Below are positions 18,776-27,399 of a stretch of DNA of 64,000 nt, in pieces. Positions within the stretch are counted from its first letter, which is position 1. Every line of letters starts with the position of its first letter. Source of the DNA: Candidatus Electrothrix aestuarii (lineage in GTDB: Bacteria; Desulfobacterota; Desulfobulbia; Desulfobulbales; Desulfobulbaceae); contig CP159373.1 of assembly GCA_032595685.2 (NCBI GenBank), positions 1,261,001 through 1,325,000 of the forward strand. Direction: 5' to 3'. Made by a program: the position numbers and the translations under genes. Under the pieces are notes generated by a model, which did not search any database, had not been told where the DNA came from, and worked only from the letters and a program-made list of their open reading frames with translations.

Positions 18776-18865
18776 CCGGGGTGTTACCCCGGCCTGGTTT
18801 ACATTGCCCTTTCAGGGCATTGCCCCGAAGGGGCTGTATATATCAGCTCAGGGTAACACCCTGAG
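18776..18865. repeat. Cluster of four tight hairpins forming one larger dyad
   Basis: Within 90 bp there are four perfect stems with 3-nt loops: 18776-18792 (7 bp, loop GTT), 18806-18818 (5 bp, loop TTC), 18822-18834 (5 bp, loop GAA) and 18847-18865 (8 bp, loop AAC). Hairpins 1 and 4 are roughly reverse complements, and so are 2 and 3, so the whole segment is a nested palindrome. It fills the non-coding gap 18470-19021 together with the repeat at 18914-18972. No gene is visible there. Confidence 0.65.
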
Positions 18866-18913
18866 TATGCTGTGGGTTCGCTCTGCCCTGTTGCGGTGGT
18901 GCAGGGTGAACAG

Positions 18914-18972
18914 AAAGGGCGACCGGCTGGTCGCCCTTGTGGGGTGTAATACCCTCCTCTTCATAGGGTAGG
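18914..18972. repeat. Solitary composite hairpin repeat R1 (CRISPR-repeat-like core)
   Basis: First part AAGGGCGACC-ggct-GGTCGCCCTT at 18915-18938, then a TTGTGGGGTGTAATACCCTC segment and the hairpin ...CTTCATAGGGTAGG ending at 18972. The second part equals the reverse complement of the CRISPR repeat core of this window apart from three extra bases. It lies just beyond the RelE toxin stop. Confidence 0.8.
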
Positions 18973-19021
18973 AACGACCACAGAAACTAACGCAGAAGGC
19001 GACAATGGAAGATTGAAAATG

Positions 19022-19276
19022 TTATCTATATACTTCCCGGCGATGTGCTATGGTGACCACCAGAATAATGAGTTCATTATCCTGAATTTCATAAATGACG
19101 CGGTACGTTCCGATTCGGATGCGCCATGCCGGACGTCCTGTCAGCTTCTTACAGCCGGACGGTCTGGGATTGTCGGCCAAGGCATATATTGCCGAAGCAA
19201 TGCGGTTGCGCGTTTGACTCTCCAGCTTGGCAAGCTGCTTCTGCGCTGAACGAAGGATAGTGACCGAGTAGGTCAC
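19022..19276 (-). CDS. RelE/ParE-type toxin
   Basis: 84 residues with the RelE fold pattern: MTYSVTILRSAQKQLAKLES, helix AIYALADNP, PSGCKKLTGRPAWRIRIGTY, then RVIYEIQDNELIILVVTIAHRREVYR. The Arg-rich RIRIGTYRVIYEI strand and terminal HRREVYR fit ribosome-dependent mRNA interferases of the RelE/YoeB superfamily. The start codon overlaps the end of the antitoxin gene by 4 bp, giving the usual antitoxin-first operon with coupled translation. Confidence 0.9.
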   Translation of the reverse strand: MTYSVTILRSAQKQLAKLESQTRNRIASAIYALADNPRPSGCKKLTGRPAWRIRIGTYRVIYEIQDNELIILVVTIAHRREVYR

Positions 19277-19479
19277 GCCCGGTTCTCCGGCTCAATTTCG
19301 TGCATTGCCTGGGCAAACGGAACAGCTTCCTGCGGACCTGCCTTAGCGGCATCGTATTGTCGGATGTCGTCCAGTTCCTCCAGTGCTTCAAGAACCTTTT
19401 CCCATTCGGCTGCGGAAATCAGTACAGCCGTTCGCTTCCGGTCGGCATTAACAACATATTGCGGATGAATTGACAGCAT
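19273..19479 (-). CDS. Phd/YefM-type antitoxin
   Basis: 68 residues; N-terminal Phd/YefM DNA-binding pattern (YVVNADRKRTAVLISAAEWEKVLEALEELDD) and an acidic C-terminal tail that would wrap the toxin. Preceded by AGAGG at about 8 bp. Probably autoregulates the pair. A solitary hairpin repeat (R2) lies about 200 bp upstream. Confidence 0.85.
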   Translation of the reverse strand: MLSIHPQYVVNADRKRTAVLISAAEWEKVLEALEELDDIRQYDAAKAGPQEAVPFAQAMHEIEPENRA

Positions 19480-19619
19480 TGCGGTACCTCTTTTGGGTCA
19501 TTGTATCCAGAGACAAGGAGAGTAACGTTATTACAGAATGTTATCACCTTGTCTATGCAGAAGCAAATGAAAAGCCCCCTCATCTCTTTCAGTCCGCCTT
19601 CTTTGCGCGGTACAAACAG

Positions 19620-19655
19620 AAAAGGCCGTCTGCAAGAAAAGCAGGCGGCCTTTTT
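19620..19655 (-). terminator. Intrinsic terminator behind the Rpn-type gene
   Basis: Stem AAAAGGCCGTCTGC / GCAGGCGGCCTTTTT with a short A-rich loop, between the Rpn-type gene (stop at 19714) and the antitoxin start. It would work on either strand. Confidence 0.65.
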
Positions 19656-19684
19656 GTGCTCTGTTATCAGGCAAAGATCGGCAG

Positions 19685-19704
19685 AATACCCTCTTCATAG
19701 GGTA
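19685..19704. repeat. Solitary CRISPR-repeat-like hairpin R2
   Basis: AATACCCTCTTCATAGGGTA, a 20-bp exact match to the reverse complement of the CRISPR repeat core. It forms TACCCT-cttcat-AGGGTA. It lacks the GGGCGACC hairpin found at the other three copies. It sits between the Rpn-type gene and the toxin-antitoxin operon. Confidence 0.8.
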
Positions 19705-19713
19705 TAACGTACC

Positions 19714-20718
19714 TTACTCGGCAAAGACATCCTCAAGGCTGACAGCGGTGAGAATGCGCTCAGACCATATTTCAAGCATCCCACCGGATGCCTCTTTCAG
19801 CATCTGCTCTGCCCATTCGGGAAGCTCTCCGAAACGTTTTCTCAGCTGCCGTGAAAGGAGCTGGAGTTCTCCCTGCACAACGCCCTGCTGCACGCCCTGC
19901 TGAAGACCCCGTTGCACTCCCTGCTCAAGCCCCTGATCGTAATATTTCTTCAGAAAAGATTGCATGATATCGCCTCCATGAACAGAATCTTCCAGAACTG
20001 CTCCAAGTGTTTCTTCGTCCAGTTTCCCTGTGCCCTCGGTGAGGTAATAGAGCAGAGTGAATATGATTTCGCGCCCGTTGTCATTGTCCAGCATCTCACG
20101 GGCCTGCGCCAGTATTTCCGGCAGCCGCACTGACAAATCATCCCGGAAGACGTGCTTGAGTGTCAGCAGCACTGTCCGGGCAGATATCCCACCCCGGACA
20201 TCCTGATCATCCAAGCGGGAGAAGTCCTGAAGTACCGGTGAAAACTCGGGCAGCCGCGCAAGCAAGGCTGGTTCCTGTACTGTGAACAGGGAATGGAAGT
20301 TCACTGGATGCTGCCAGGGCCGTGCGCCGTGATAGATAATCATGGGGTACACCGGCGGCAGTTTTGTCGCCTTTGGGTGCTCCGCGCAGTACTGCTCCCA
20401 GATGCGCACCATATAACGCAGAACCTGAAACACGGTCATGGGATCGATGTAGCTCTTATGCTCAAGGAGCAGATAGAGCAGGAGCTTTTCCGTGTCACCG
20501 CCCTGCACGGGCGTGTACTCCACCGCATAAAGCAGGTCCGATGCCGAGGGATGCAGCTCCGGGTCAACAAAGCTGTCCGGGATACGCTCCAGTGTTTCCA
20601 GGTTAATGTGCTCAAGCAGCTCTTCCGGGAGATTATGGCGAAAGTATCCTGCTGCCACCTCGGGCTGCCCAAAGGTCTGCCGGAACACATGATCATGCGG
20701 ATTGGTTACCGAACTCAT
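19714..20718 (-). CDS. Rpn-family recombination-promoting nuclease / PD-(D/E)XK transposase-like protein
   Basis: 334 residues of the Rpn (Transposase_31) family. The nuclease core is near residues 55-95: SDLLYAVEYTP (Asp) followed by LLLYLLLEHKSYIDP, which supplies the E-x-K motif, then MVRIWEQY. The middle is helical. The C-terminal part holds a short-period repeat QGLEQGVQRGLQQGVQQGVV (often a phase-variable or copy-number region) and a DUF4351-like end (LSRQLRKRFGELPEWAEQML). Rpn proteins cut DNA without sequence specificity and can promote recombination; some act in defence. Start ATG at 20716-20718. Confidence 0.9.
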   Translation of the reverse strand: MSSVTNPHDHVFRQTFGQPEVAAGYFRHNLPEELLEHINLETLERIPDSFVDPELHPSASDLLYAVEYTPVQGGDTEKLLLYLLLEHKSYIDPMTVFQVLRYMVRIWEQYCAEHPKATKLPPVYPMIIYHGARPWQHPVNFHSLFTVQEPALLARLPEFSPVLQDFSRLDDQDVRGGISARTVLLTLKHVFRDDLSVRLPEILAQAREMLDNDNGREIIFTLLYYLTEGTGKLDEETLGAVLEDSVHGGDIMQSFLKKYYDQGLEQGVQRGLQQGVQQGVVQGELQLLSRQLRKRFGELPEWAEQMLKEASGGMLEIWSERILTAVSLEDVFAE

Positions 20719-20787
20719 GCTGATAATATAACGATATTCGCCAAGATTGGCAACTACGGAGGGGAGGAGTTTGAAATGATCGCAGGC

Positions 20788-20844
20788 AAGGGCGACCGAC
20801 CGGTCGCCCTTGTGGGATGTAATACCCTCTTCTTATGGTAGGTA
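20788..20844. repeat. Solitary composite hairpin repeat R3 (CRISPR-repeat-like core)
   Basis: AAGGGCGACC-gacc-GGTCGCCCTT at 20788-20811, then TGTGGGATGTAATACCCTCT and a second hairpin with one mismatch (TTCTTATGGTAGGT). Located between the Uma2-type gene and the start of the Rpn-type gene. Confidence 0.8.
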
Positions 20845-20913
20845 CTCAAAGGCCACCTGTTTGTCAAAGCCATGTAGGGTGCATTTCATGCACCTTTTCG
20901 GTGCGGAGGCACC

Positions 20914-21342
20914 TCAGACCTGTTTTTCATCGCTTCCAAAGATGTCCGAGAAATTCACACTCACTCCCTCAGAGGATACCTGACCGGTCAATTCGACCTT
21001 CCGTGACCCAGGCCGAGATACGTACACAAGCTGCCCGTACGGTTCAATGGTCCAGACCGCTGCAATGCCCTCCTTCAGAAAGCGTTCTGCCTTTTGCATC
21101 AATTCATGTATGGACTGACTTGGTGAGGCGACCTCAATGACCAGTTGCGGCAGCACTGCGCATTTGGTGCTGTCTTCGTGAAAGTTGGGACGGATGGTCC
21201 CTCGTTTGTACACGGCAAGATCGGGAATAAGTCCTGCTCCGATATCCAGCGTCAGCTCAGGCCATGCCTCCCATTTTCCAGTCTTTTCCAGTTCAACTAT
21301 GATCCGTCTGCACAGATAGCTATGATTCAGTGAAGGGGTCAT
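20914..21342 (-). CDS. Uma2-family (DUF820) restriction-like endonuclease
   Basis: 142 residues of the PD-(D/E)XK DUF820/Uma2 family: LTLDIGAGLIPDLAVYKRGT carries the catalytic Asp, QLVIEVASPSQS the E-x-(S/A) motif, then KAERFLKEGIAAVWTIEPYG. It is about 40-50 residues shorter at the N-terminus than typical 180-200-residue members; the usual N-terminal EEY/ELI region is missing, so the start may be trimmed. The ATG has GGAGC upstream. These proteins are abundant in multicellular or large-genome bacteria and are thought to be nucleases of mobile elements. Confidence 0.87.
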   Translation of the reverse strand: MTPSLNHSYLCRRIIVELEKTGKWEAWPELTLDIGAGLIPDLAVYKRGTIRPNFHEDSTKCAVLPQLVIEVASPSQSIHELMQKAERFLKEGIAAVWTIEPYGQLVYVSRPGSRKVELTGQVSSEGVSVNFSDIFGSDEKQV

Positions 21343-21447
21343 TATATCTGCTCCATTATGTGCATCATTGGTGGTGTGGAGGCCACTGGTTACCCGGCTA
21401 AGGGATAAGGAGGGGACGTATGTTTACTTCAGTGGTAGGGAAAATGT

Positions 21448-21503
21448 AGGGGCGACCGACCGGTCGCCCTTGTGGGTGTAATACCCTCTTCATAGGGTAG
21501 GTA
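21448..21503. repeat. Solitary composite hairpin repeat R4 (CRISPR-repeat-like core)
   Basis: GGGGCGACC-gacc-GGTCGCCC hairpin, then TTGTGGGTG and a hairpin from 21479 to 21502 identical over 24 bp to the reverse complement of the CRISPR repeat (bases 9-32 of the 36-bp unit). Upstream of the Uma2-type gene start. The best-conserved of the four copies. Confidence 0.85.
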
Positions 21504-22715
21504 CTCCAACAACCTTGTATTAAGTAATAATAGCCTCACCGGATTATGCAAGAAAAAAACGACAGCAAACACATTTTAAGGGTGTTGAAAAGTACCCCAG
21601 CATAGAGCAATTTCAGTTGTCCGAGATGCCCAATAAGCATTTTTTTTCGTTTATCAGTGTTGCTGCAGCTTGATGTCGAACACTTTCCAGGCGGATTTTA
21701 GCCTTTTTCAAACCACTATGGGCAAAGACTCTGTTTTTTGGACAAGCCGACTGTCAGGAACAGCAAAAATGAGCAAACGGGTATTGTTGGGTGCTGCAAT
21801 AATTTACATTGTTTCTTTGATCTTTCTGTTATGCTGCCATTTTGAAGAGCGGCAGTTGCGGTGACTTTTTAGCAGGTTCTTTTTTGCGGGTTCCTGCCAT
21901 TTTTAACAATAACAAAGAGATGCTGCTGAACGTACATCGAACTGTGATTGCGGACTGACCGCGAACCCGAACGGTTTCAAGACCGGTTTGATGCTTTAAC
22001 AGATTGAAAGGCCGTTCACAGTTCTTGCGAATATCATGCGCCTCCCGTATCTGCTCGACATGGTAAGGTATTCGCTGGAAAAAGCCTCTGTCTAATGATA
22101 TGCTTCGACATTGAGGGCAGCTTCCTTTAAGAAGGCATTCACCTGTATTTGCTGCGCATTTATACTCGTGATGATCTTCGTCAACGCCCGCATACTCCAT
22201 AGGAACAGAACATTCGTTATGGCAGAAAACCGTGCCATTGGCGGTATCAACATTGTCCGGTGTAGATACTGTGGAACAGGGTGGGGTTGTCACGTATATA
22301 CCTTTTTTGTCGTGCAATGATCCGTCATTGTCATGATAGGCAGTATCGGCGGTGACCAGTTTCACCTCAACGCCCATAGCCTGCGCCACATCAACCAAAA
22401 GCGAAAGAAAATGGCTGTCATGGTGATTTGCCGGTGCAAGCAGGGAGATAATCGGAAAACTATGACCGGTTTCAGTATCAATCGCGGTTAACGTATGCAG
22501 ACGATAGCCGACTACGTATACAGATTTGTCACGCTTGTTGCGTCGTTTTCCACAGTCGCTATCGAGATCACTGTAAATACGTATGTTTTGGCCATTGATA
22601 TTTAGTGAAGCCAAGGGGATTTTACATTCATTGACCAGTTCGGTAGAGTCCACTCCGTGCAGAATATGGTCACCAAGCATCCCGGACTGCAAAAAATGGT
22701 GCAAAATATACACCG

Positions 22716-24579
22716 TAAGGGTGTTGAAAAGATCATCTCAATATTGCACAAAAACAGTTGCTTAAGCTAAAAAAGCCTGTATAATGAAAAAATTCAATAA
22801 TATTAAATCGCTTGCTCATTTCAAGTGTTATGCATAATAAAAATATCAAACGTATCGTACAAAAAGAGCTCAAGAAAAACTATCCCAATTGGAACCGTCT
22901 GAATCGAAAAACCAAAAAAGAAATCTCTCGAAAAGTTCTTGCGCAGGTCGCAGGCGAGTATGATTTTAAACAGGAGATTTCAGCCTCGTCGGATGAGCTG
23001 CTCGGCGTGGAGCAACAGGTTCAGACAAAAGGCATTATCAGCCTTGACCAGATGGCTGATATTGTCAATGAATCAAAAAATAACAATATCATGAAGCTTT
23101 GCGGAAAAAGTCGTTTCGCCAAATATATCAAAGATGAAGAACTCCGGTTTATCGACCAGCTGCTTGACAACGAAATTATCAATCGCCTGTTAGCTTATGA
23201 GGGCTATAGTCCTGCTATGCGGGACTTATTTCCTCACAACATGTTTCGTGCCGAACTGCTCAAGACGATCAAGTATCCAGAAATAAGCTACCGAAAATTC
23301 TGTGATAAAGAATACCTCGGCCTTGACCGCAAACAGAACCGCGCCTTTATCGGATTGTCATTGCGTGAAAAAGCAATTATTGACCATACTCAGCTCAGCA
23401 AATTCCGTCATTCCCTTACATTTGTCCAACAAATTAATATTACGGTGTATATTTTGCACCTTTTTTGCAGTCCGGGATGCTTGGTGACCATATTCTGCAC
23501 GGAGTGGACTCTACCGAACTGGCCAATGAATGTAAAATCCCCTTGGCTTCACTAAATATCAATGGCCAAAACATACGTATTTACAGTGATCTCGATAGCG
23601 ACTGTGGAAAACGACGCAACAAGCGTGACAAATCTATATACGTAGTCGGCTATCGTCTGCATACGTTAACCGCGATTGATGCTGAAACCGGTCATAGTTT
23701 TCCGATTATCTCCCTGCTTGCACCGGCAAATCACCATGACAGCCATTTTCTTTCGCTTTTGGTTGATGTGGCGCAGGCTATGGGCGTTGAGGTGAAACTG
23801 GTCACCGCCGATACTGCCTATCATGACAATGACGGATCATTGCACGACAAAACAGGTATATACGTGACAACCCCACCCTGTTCCACAGCATCTACACCGG
23901 ACAATGTTGATACCGCCAATGGCACGGTTTTCTGCCATAACGAATGTTCTGTTCCTATGGAGTATGCGGGCGTTGACGAAGATCATCACGAGTATAAATG
24001 CGCAGCAAATACAGGTGAATGCCTTCTTAAAGGAAGCTGCCCTCAATGTCGAAGCATATCATTAGACAGAGGCTTTTTCCAGCGAATACCTTACCATGTC
24101 GAGCAGATACGGGAGGCGCATGATATTCGCAAGAACTGTGAACGGCCTTTCAATCTGTTAAAGCATCAAACCGGTCTTGAAACCGTTCGGGTTCGCGGTC
24201 AGTCCGCAATCACAGTTCGATGTACGTTCAGCAGCATCTCTTTGTTATTGTTAAAAATGGCAGGAACCCGCAAAAAAGAACCTGCTAAAAAGTCACCGCA
24301 ACTGCCGCTCTTCAAAATGGCAGCATAACAGAAAGATCAAAGAAACAATGTAAATTATTGCAGCACCCAACAATACCCGTTTGCTCATTTTTGCTGTTCC
24401 TGACAGTCGGCTTGTCCAAAAACAGAGTCTTTGCCCATAGTGGTTTGAAAAAGGCTAAAATCCGCCTGGAAAGTGTTCGACATCAAGCTGCAGCAACACT
24501 GATAAACGAAAAAAAATGCTTATTGGGCATCTCGGACAACTGAAATTGCTCTATGCTGGGGTACTTTTCAACACCCTTA
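22716..24579 (+). mobile_element. Insertion sequence copy A, inserted into copy B in opposite orientation
   Basis: Ends TAAGGGTGTTG at 22716-22726 and CAACACCCTTA ending at 24579, flanked by CCG on each side, a 3-bp target duplication taken from the transposase gene of copy B. Length 1864 bp. Nearly identical to copy B, with only a few amino-acid differences, so the transposition was recent. Confidence 0.88.
22830..24328 (+). pseudogene. DDE transposase of IS copy A, one base missing
   Basis: N-terminal frame from ATG 22830 runs to the point matching copy B residue ~210 (INITVYILHLF) and then leaves the family sequence; the DDE core continues in the -1 frame from about 23465 to 24328. Compared with copy B, one A is missing before the T-run at 23459-23464 (CACC-TTTTTT instead of CACC-ATTTTTT). 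Adding it gives exactly 500 codons. Differences from copy B include Val/Ala before NECKIPL, Thr/Ala in IDxETGHSF and Lys/Thr in DKxGIYV. Confidence 0.87.
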
Positions 24580-25340
24580 CCGTAATATTAATTTGTTGAA
24601 CAAATGTAAGGGAATGACGGAATTTGCTGAGCTGAGTATGGTCAATAATTGCTTTTTCACGCAATGACAATCCGATAAAGGCGCGGTTCTGTTTGCGGTC
24701 AAGGCCGAGGTATTCTTTATCACAGAATTTTCGGTAGCTTATTTCTGGATACTTGATCGTCTTGAGCAGTTCGGCACGAAACATGTTGTGAGGAAATAAG
24801 TCCCGCATAGCAGGACTATAGCCCTCATAAGCTAACAGGCGATTGATAATTTCGTTGTCAAGCAGCTGGTCGATAAACCGGAGTTCTTCATCTTTGATAT
24901 ATTTGGCGAAACGACTTTTTCCGCAAAGCTTCATGATATTGTTATTTTTTGATTCATTGACAATATCAGCCATCTGGTCAAGGCTGATAATGCCTTTTGT
25001 CTGAACCTGTTGCTCCACGCCGAGCAGCTCATCCGACGAGGCTGAAATCTCCTGTTTAAAATCATACTCGCCTGCGACCTGCGCAAGAACTTTTCGAGAG
25101 ATTTCTTTTTTGGTTTTTCGATTCAGACGGTTCCAATTGGGATAGTTTTTCTTGAGCTCTTTTTGTACGATACGTTTGATATTTTTATTATGCATAACAC
25201 TTGAAATGAGCAAGCGATTTAATATTATTGAATTTTTTTATTATACAGGCTTTTTTAGCTTAAGCAACTGTTTTTGTGCAATATTGAGATTATCTTTTCA
25301 ACACCCTTATTTTGAACATTGCGCCCTTTACAAAGAGGAA

Positions 25341-25485
25341 GCCTGCATACTCCCCAAGAGCATGCCTGTATCCTCCTGCCGGGAATCACTGCGTCCCCCT
25401 CCTTTTTCACCCTATTTCCAGAGGATGAACAATAATTCCATTGACAAAGCCGGAAGAGCGCCGTAATTTGGCACAAGCAGTTCTG
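25341..25485. repeat. Partial copy of the 23-bp array plus its downstream leader
   Basis: Near-identical to 27359-27503: the last two 23-bp units, then CTGCCGGGAATCACTGCG and on to GCACAAGCAGTTCTG. The copy stops exactly where the group II intron begins. It shows that the array and leader once existed twice, or were duplicated in the course of the insertions. Confidence 0.8.
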
Positions 25486-27230
25486 ATCGGGTCAGAGGGA
25501 GCCGAAGCTCCCGTCTGCCCACAGAACCGTGCGTACGGGTCCGTACACGGCTCCTCATGTTATACTCTTATCCATCGATGAAGAGGTAACCAGTGCGAAT
25601 GCTTTTGATCTGACCGTATCTCTTGTCCCTTTTCCTGGATGAACCAAGCAACAGGGTATGCTTTTTCTAACGCAAAAGTATGAGATAAGGCCCATCGACC
25701 ATTATTCGAAAATGCCGCGTTTGCTGCACTCTTTCGGCTCACCCCTCTTTTCTTCAGCTTCTTGAACAGATGGCGACGCCTTTTCTGTTGATCCACCAGA
25801 CGCGCACGGAGTCTTCTCCGTATATGCGCTTCGATTTTGCTGAGTTGAGATGGATATTCCGTCATCCGATAATACCCGGCCCAACCGACATACCAACGGT
25901 TTATCCGCTTAATCGTTTTCTCCAGCGGCAGATACGTGCCTCGCGGTGTCAACTCTTTGACTTTCTGCATGGCCGTTTTCATCGATTTCGCTGAAATAGC
26001 CAGTGTTCCTTCAACGATAGTCATTCCGAGAAATTTCACCTCGCTGGAATGAGCGACCTTGCTCTTATCACGGTTGATCTTCAGCTTGAGTTTCTTTTCA
26101 ATAAATTTACTGATACTGCTCATGACACGCTCTGCCGCTTTGGGCGAGCGAACATAGATATTGCAATCATCAGCAAAGCGGCAAAACTCAAGCCCCCGCC
26201 GTTCAAGCTCCTTGTCCAGTTCATCAAGCACTACATTGCTCAACAGCGGACTCAGAGGACTTCCCTGGGGAGTGCCTTTCTCACTGAGCATCACATCACC
26301 GTCCTTCATTATCCCGCTCCGCAGAATCATGCCGATTAAACGGAGTACCCGTTTATCATCCACATGCCCTGAAAGAAGATAAATCAAACGATCATGGTTC
26401 ACTCGGTCGAAAAATTTCGACAAGTCGATGTCCACCACATACTCTTTCCCGCTCTTCACAATCCGCTGGCCGGATTCCACCGCCTGACGTTGACTACGTC
26501 CGGGACGAAAACCAAAGCTGTGATCAGAAAATCCCGGATCAAGTATGGGCTCCAAAAGCTGTTTGATCGTCGCATGAACAACCCTGTCTTTTACGCAGGG
26601 TACTCCAAGCAAACGAACGCCTGCACCTTTGCCCGGCTTGGGTATTTCAACCCGTCGCACCGGACTCGGTTTATACCTCCAGCCTGCAAGTTCTTTCGCA
26701 AGCTGTTCTATCTCTTCTTTCAGGCTGCTGCCGAATTCTTCGACCGTTACCCCGTCTACTCCCGGGGAGCCGCCGTTCTTCCTCACTGCCTTGAAACCTG
26801 CACGCAAAAATCGCACGTCGCAGAGTTTCTCAAAGAGACTTCTTTCATCAACAAACAGTTCCCTTTGTCTCATTTCACCTTCCATTTTGCGCTGTTATTT
26901 CATCACTCCGCACAGTCTCTGTTGTCATCGGAAGTATACGTATCCGCTTCAAAGACAGTTCCTACGGCTGAGCTCATAACAACATCTATTCTGAGAGTCC
27001 GGTTCTGATAACATGTTCCGCCCTTCGGCTCCGGCATTGCTGCCACTTTCTTGAATTATTTCAAGCAGTGCGAACCAAGAAAAAGCATTTCCCCCTCTAA
27101 CCCCCTGAGTAATCGTACGTAATTGACATAAAAAAAGCCTACCCCGAAATGTACGCTGGAGGTTCGCGCAGAACAGGCATCCGGGTATGCATCCAGATTG
27201 CCCGAAGCAATATCGGCGGCACCACTGTCT
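25486..27230 (-). mobile_element. Group II intron (5' end approximate)
   Basis: Minus strand. Domain V lies at 25522-25553 (starting GAGCCGTGTACGG and closing CGCACGGTTCTG) directly behind the maturase stop. A TTCG-capped domain VI hairpin follows (GGGAGC/GCTCCC). The 3' end is fixed by the break against the uninterrupted repeat at 27503. The 5' end is estimated from a GTGCC-type start near 27224-27230. The intron has sat down beside or inside the 23-bp array region. Confidence 0.75.
25560..26885 (-). CDS. Group II intron reverse transcriptase/maturase
   Basis: Up to 441 residues. RT motifs in order: GGSPGVDGVTVEEF, RRVEIPKPGKGAGVRLLGVP, FGFRPGRSQRQAV, YVVDIDLSKFFDRVNHDRL (first catalytic Asp), GTPQGSPLSPLLSNVVLDELD, and the active site FCRFADDCNIYV (FADD form of YADD). 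The maturase X domain follows (LPLEKTIKRINRWYVGWAGY, HIRRRLRARL). There is no HNH endonuclease domain, so it belongs to an En-minus lineage. The ATG at 26883-26885 lacks a good site; the ATG four codons on (26871-26873) is preceded by GGAAGG and is the likelier start. It assists splicing and retrohoming of the surrounding intron. Confidence 0.93.
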   Translation of the reverse strand: MEGEMRQRELFVDERSLFEKLCDVRFLRAGFKAVRKNGGSPGVDGVTVEEFGSSLKEEIEQLAKELAGWRYKPSPVRRVEIPKPGKGAGVRLLGVPCVKDRVVHATIKQLLEPILDPGFSDHSFGFRPGRSQRQAVESGQRIVKSGKEYVVDIDLSKFFDRVNHDRLIYLLSGHVDDKRVLRLIGMILRSGIMKDGDVMLSEKGTPQGSPLSPLLSNVVLDELDKELERRGLEFCRFADDCNIYVRSPKAAERVMSSISKFIEKKLKLKINRDKSKVAHSSEVKFLGMTIVEGTLAISAKSMKTAMQKVKELTPRGTYLPLEKTIKRINRWYVGWAGYYRMTEYPSQLSKIEAHIRRRLRARLVDQQKRRRHLFKKLKKRGVSRKSAANAAFSNNGRWALSHTFALEKAYPVAWFIQEKGQEIRSDQKHSHWLPLHRWIRV

Positions 27231-27238
27231 TTCGCAGG

Positions 27239-27399
27239 AGCATACCTGCATCCTCCCGAAGAGCATACCTGCATACTCCCCAAGAGCATGCCTGCATTCT
27301 CCTCAAGAGCATGCCTGCATTCTCCCCAAGAGCATGCCTGCATACTCCTCAAGAGCATAGTGGTATCCTCCGCAAGAGCATAGCTGCATCCTCCTGCCG
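27239..27399 (+). repeat. 23-bp-period tandem array 1 (seven units)
   Basis: Seven units of exactly 23 bp beginning at 27239, 27262, 27285, 27308, 27331, 27354 and 27377. Consensus starts AGCATGCCTGCAT and ends CTCCCCAAG; the first half is most constant, positions 14-19 vary. The array lies 146 bp upstream of the DUF4469 gene at 27545. The period is not a multiple of 3, so it is not a coding repeat. Confidence 0.9.

Larger units (their letters stand above)
21829..25195 (-). pseudogene. DDE transposase of IS copy B, split in two by IS copy A
   Basis: N-terminal part 24580-25195 (MHNKNIKRIVQKELKKNYPN..., DUF772-like KYIKDEELRFIDQLLDNEII) and C-terminal part 21829-22715 (DDE core: HGVDSTEL for the first Asp, LVTADTAYHDN for the second, and the late NCERPFNLLKHQTGLE for the Glu). 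Joined across the insertion the frame is open (INITVYILHHFLQSGMLGDH), giving about 499 residues. This copy therefore was intact before being hit. The ATG is at 25193-25195; a TTG 18 bp upstream is also in frame. Confidence 0.85.
21577..25309 (-). mobile_element. Insertion sequence copy B, interrupted by copy A
   Basis: Terminal inverted repeats TAAGGGTGTTG at 21577-21587 and CAACACCCTTA ending at 25309, flanked by TTT on both sides (3-bp target duplication). Without the inner copy and its duplicated CCG the element is 1866 bp. It carries one DDE transposase read on the minus strand. Family by protein: IS5/IS1182-type (transposase DDE with a DUF772-like N-terminal domain). Confidence 0.85.

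Noticed and set aside
25770-27008. Several plus-strand reading frames opposite the maturase gene
   Set aside because: They are antisense to the reverse transcriptase with no ribosome binding sites and no family resemblance.
27056-27358. Minus-strand frame through tandem array 1 giving repeated MLLGSMQACS peptides
   Set aside because: The repeats shift frame at each 23-bp unit, and the real gene lies downstream on the plus strand.
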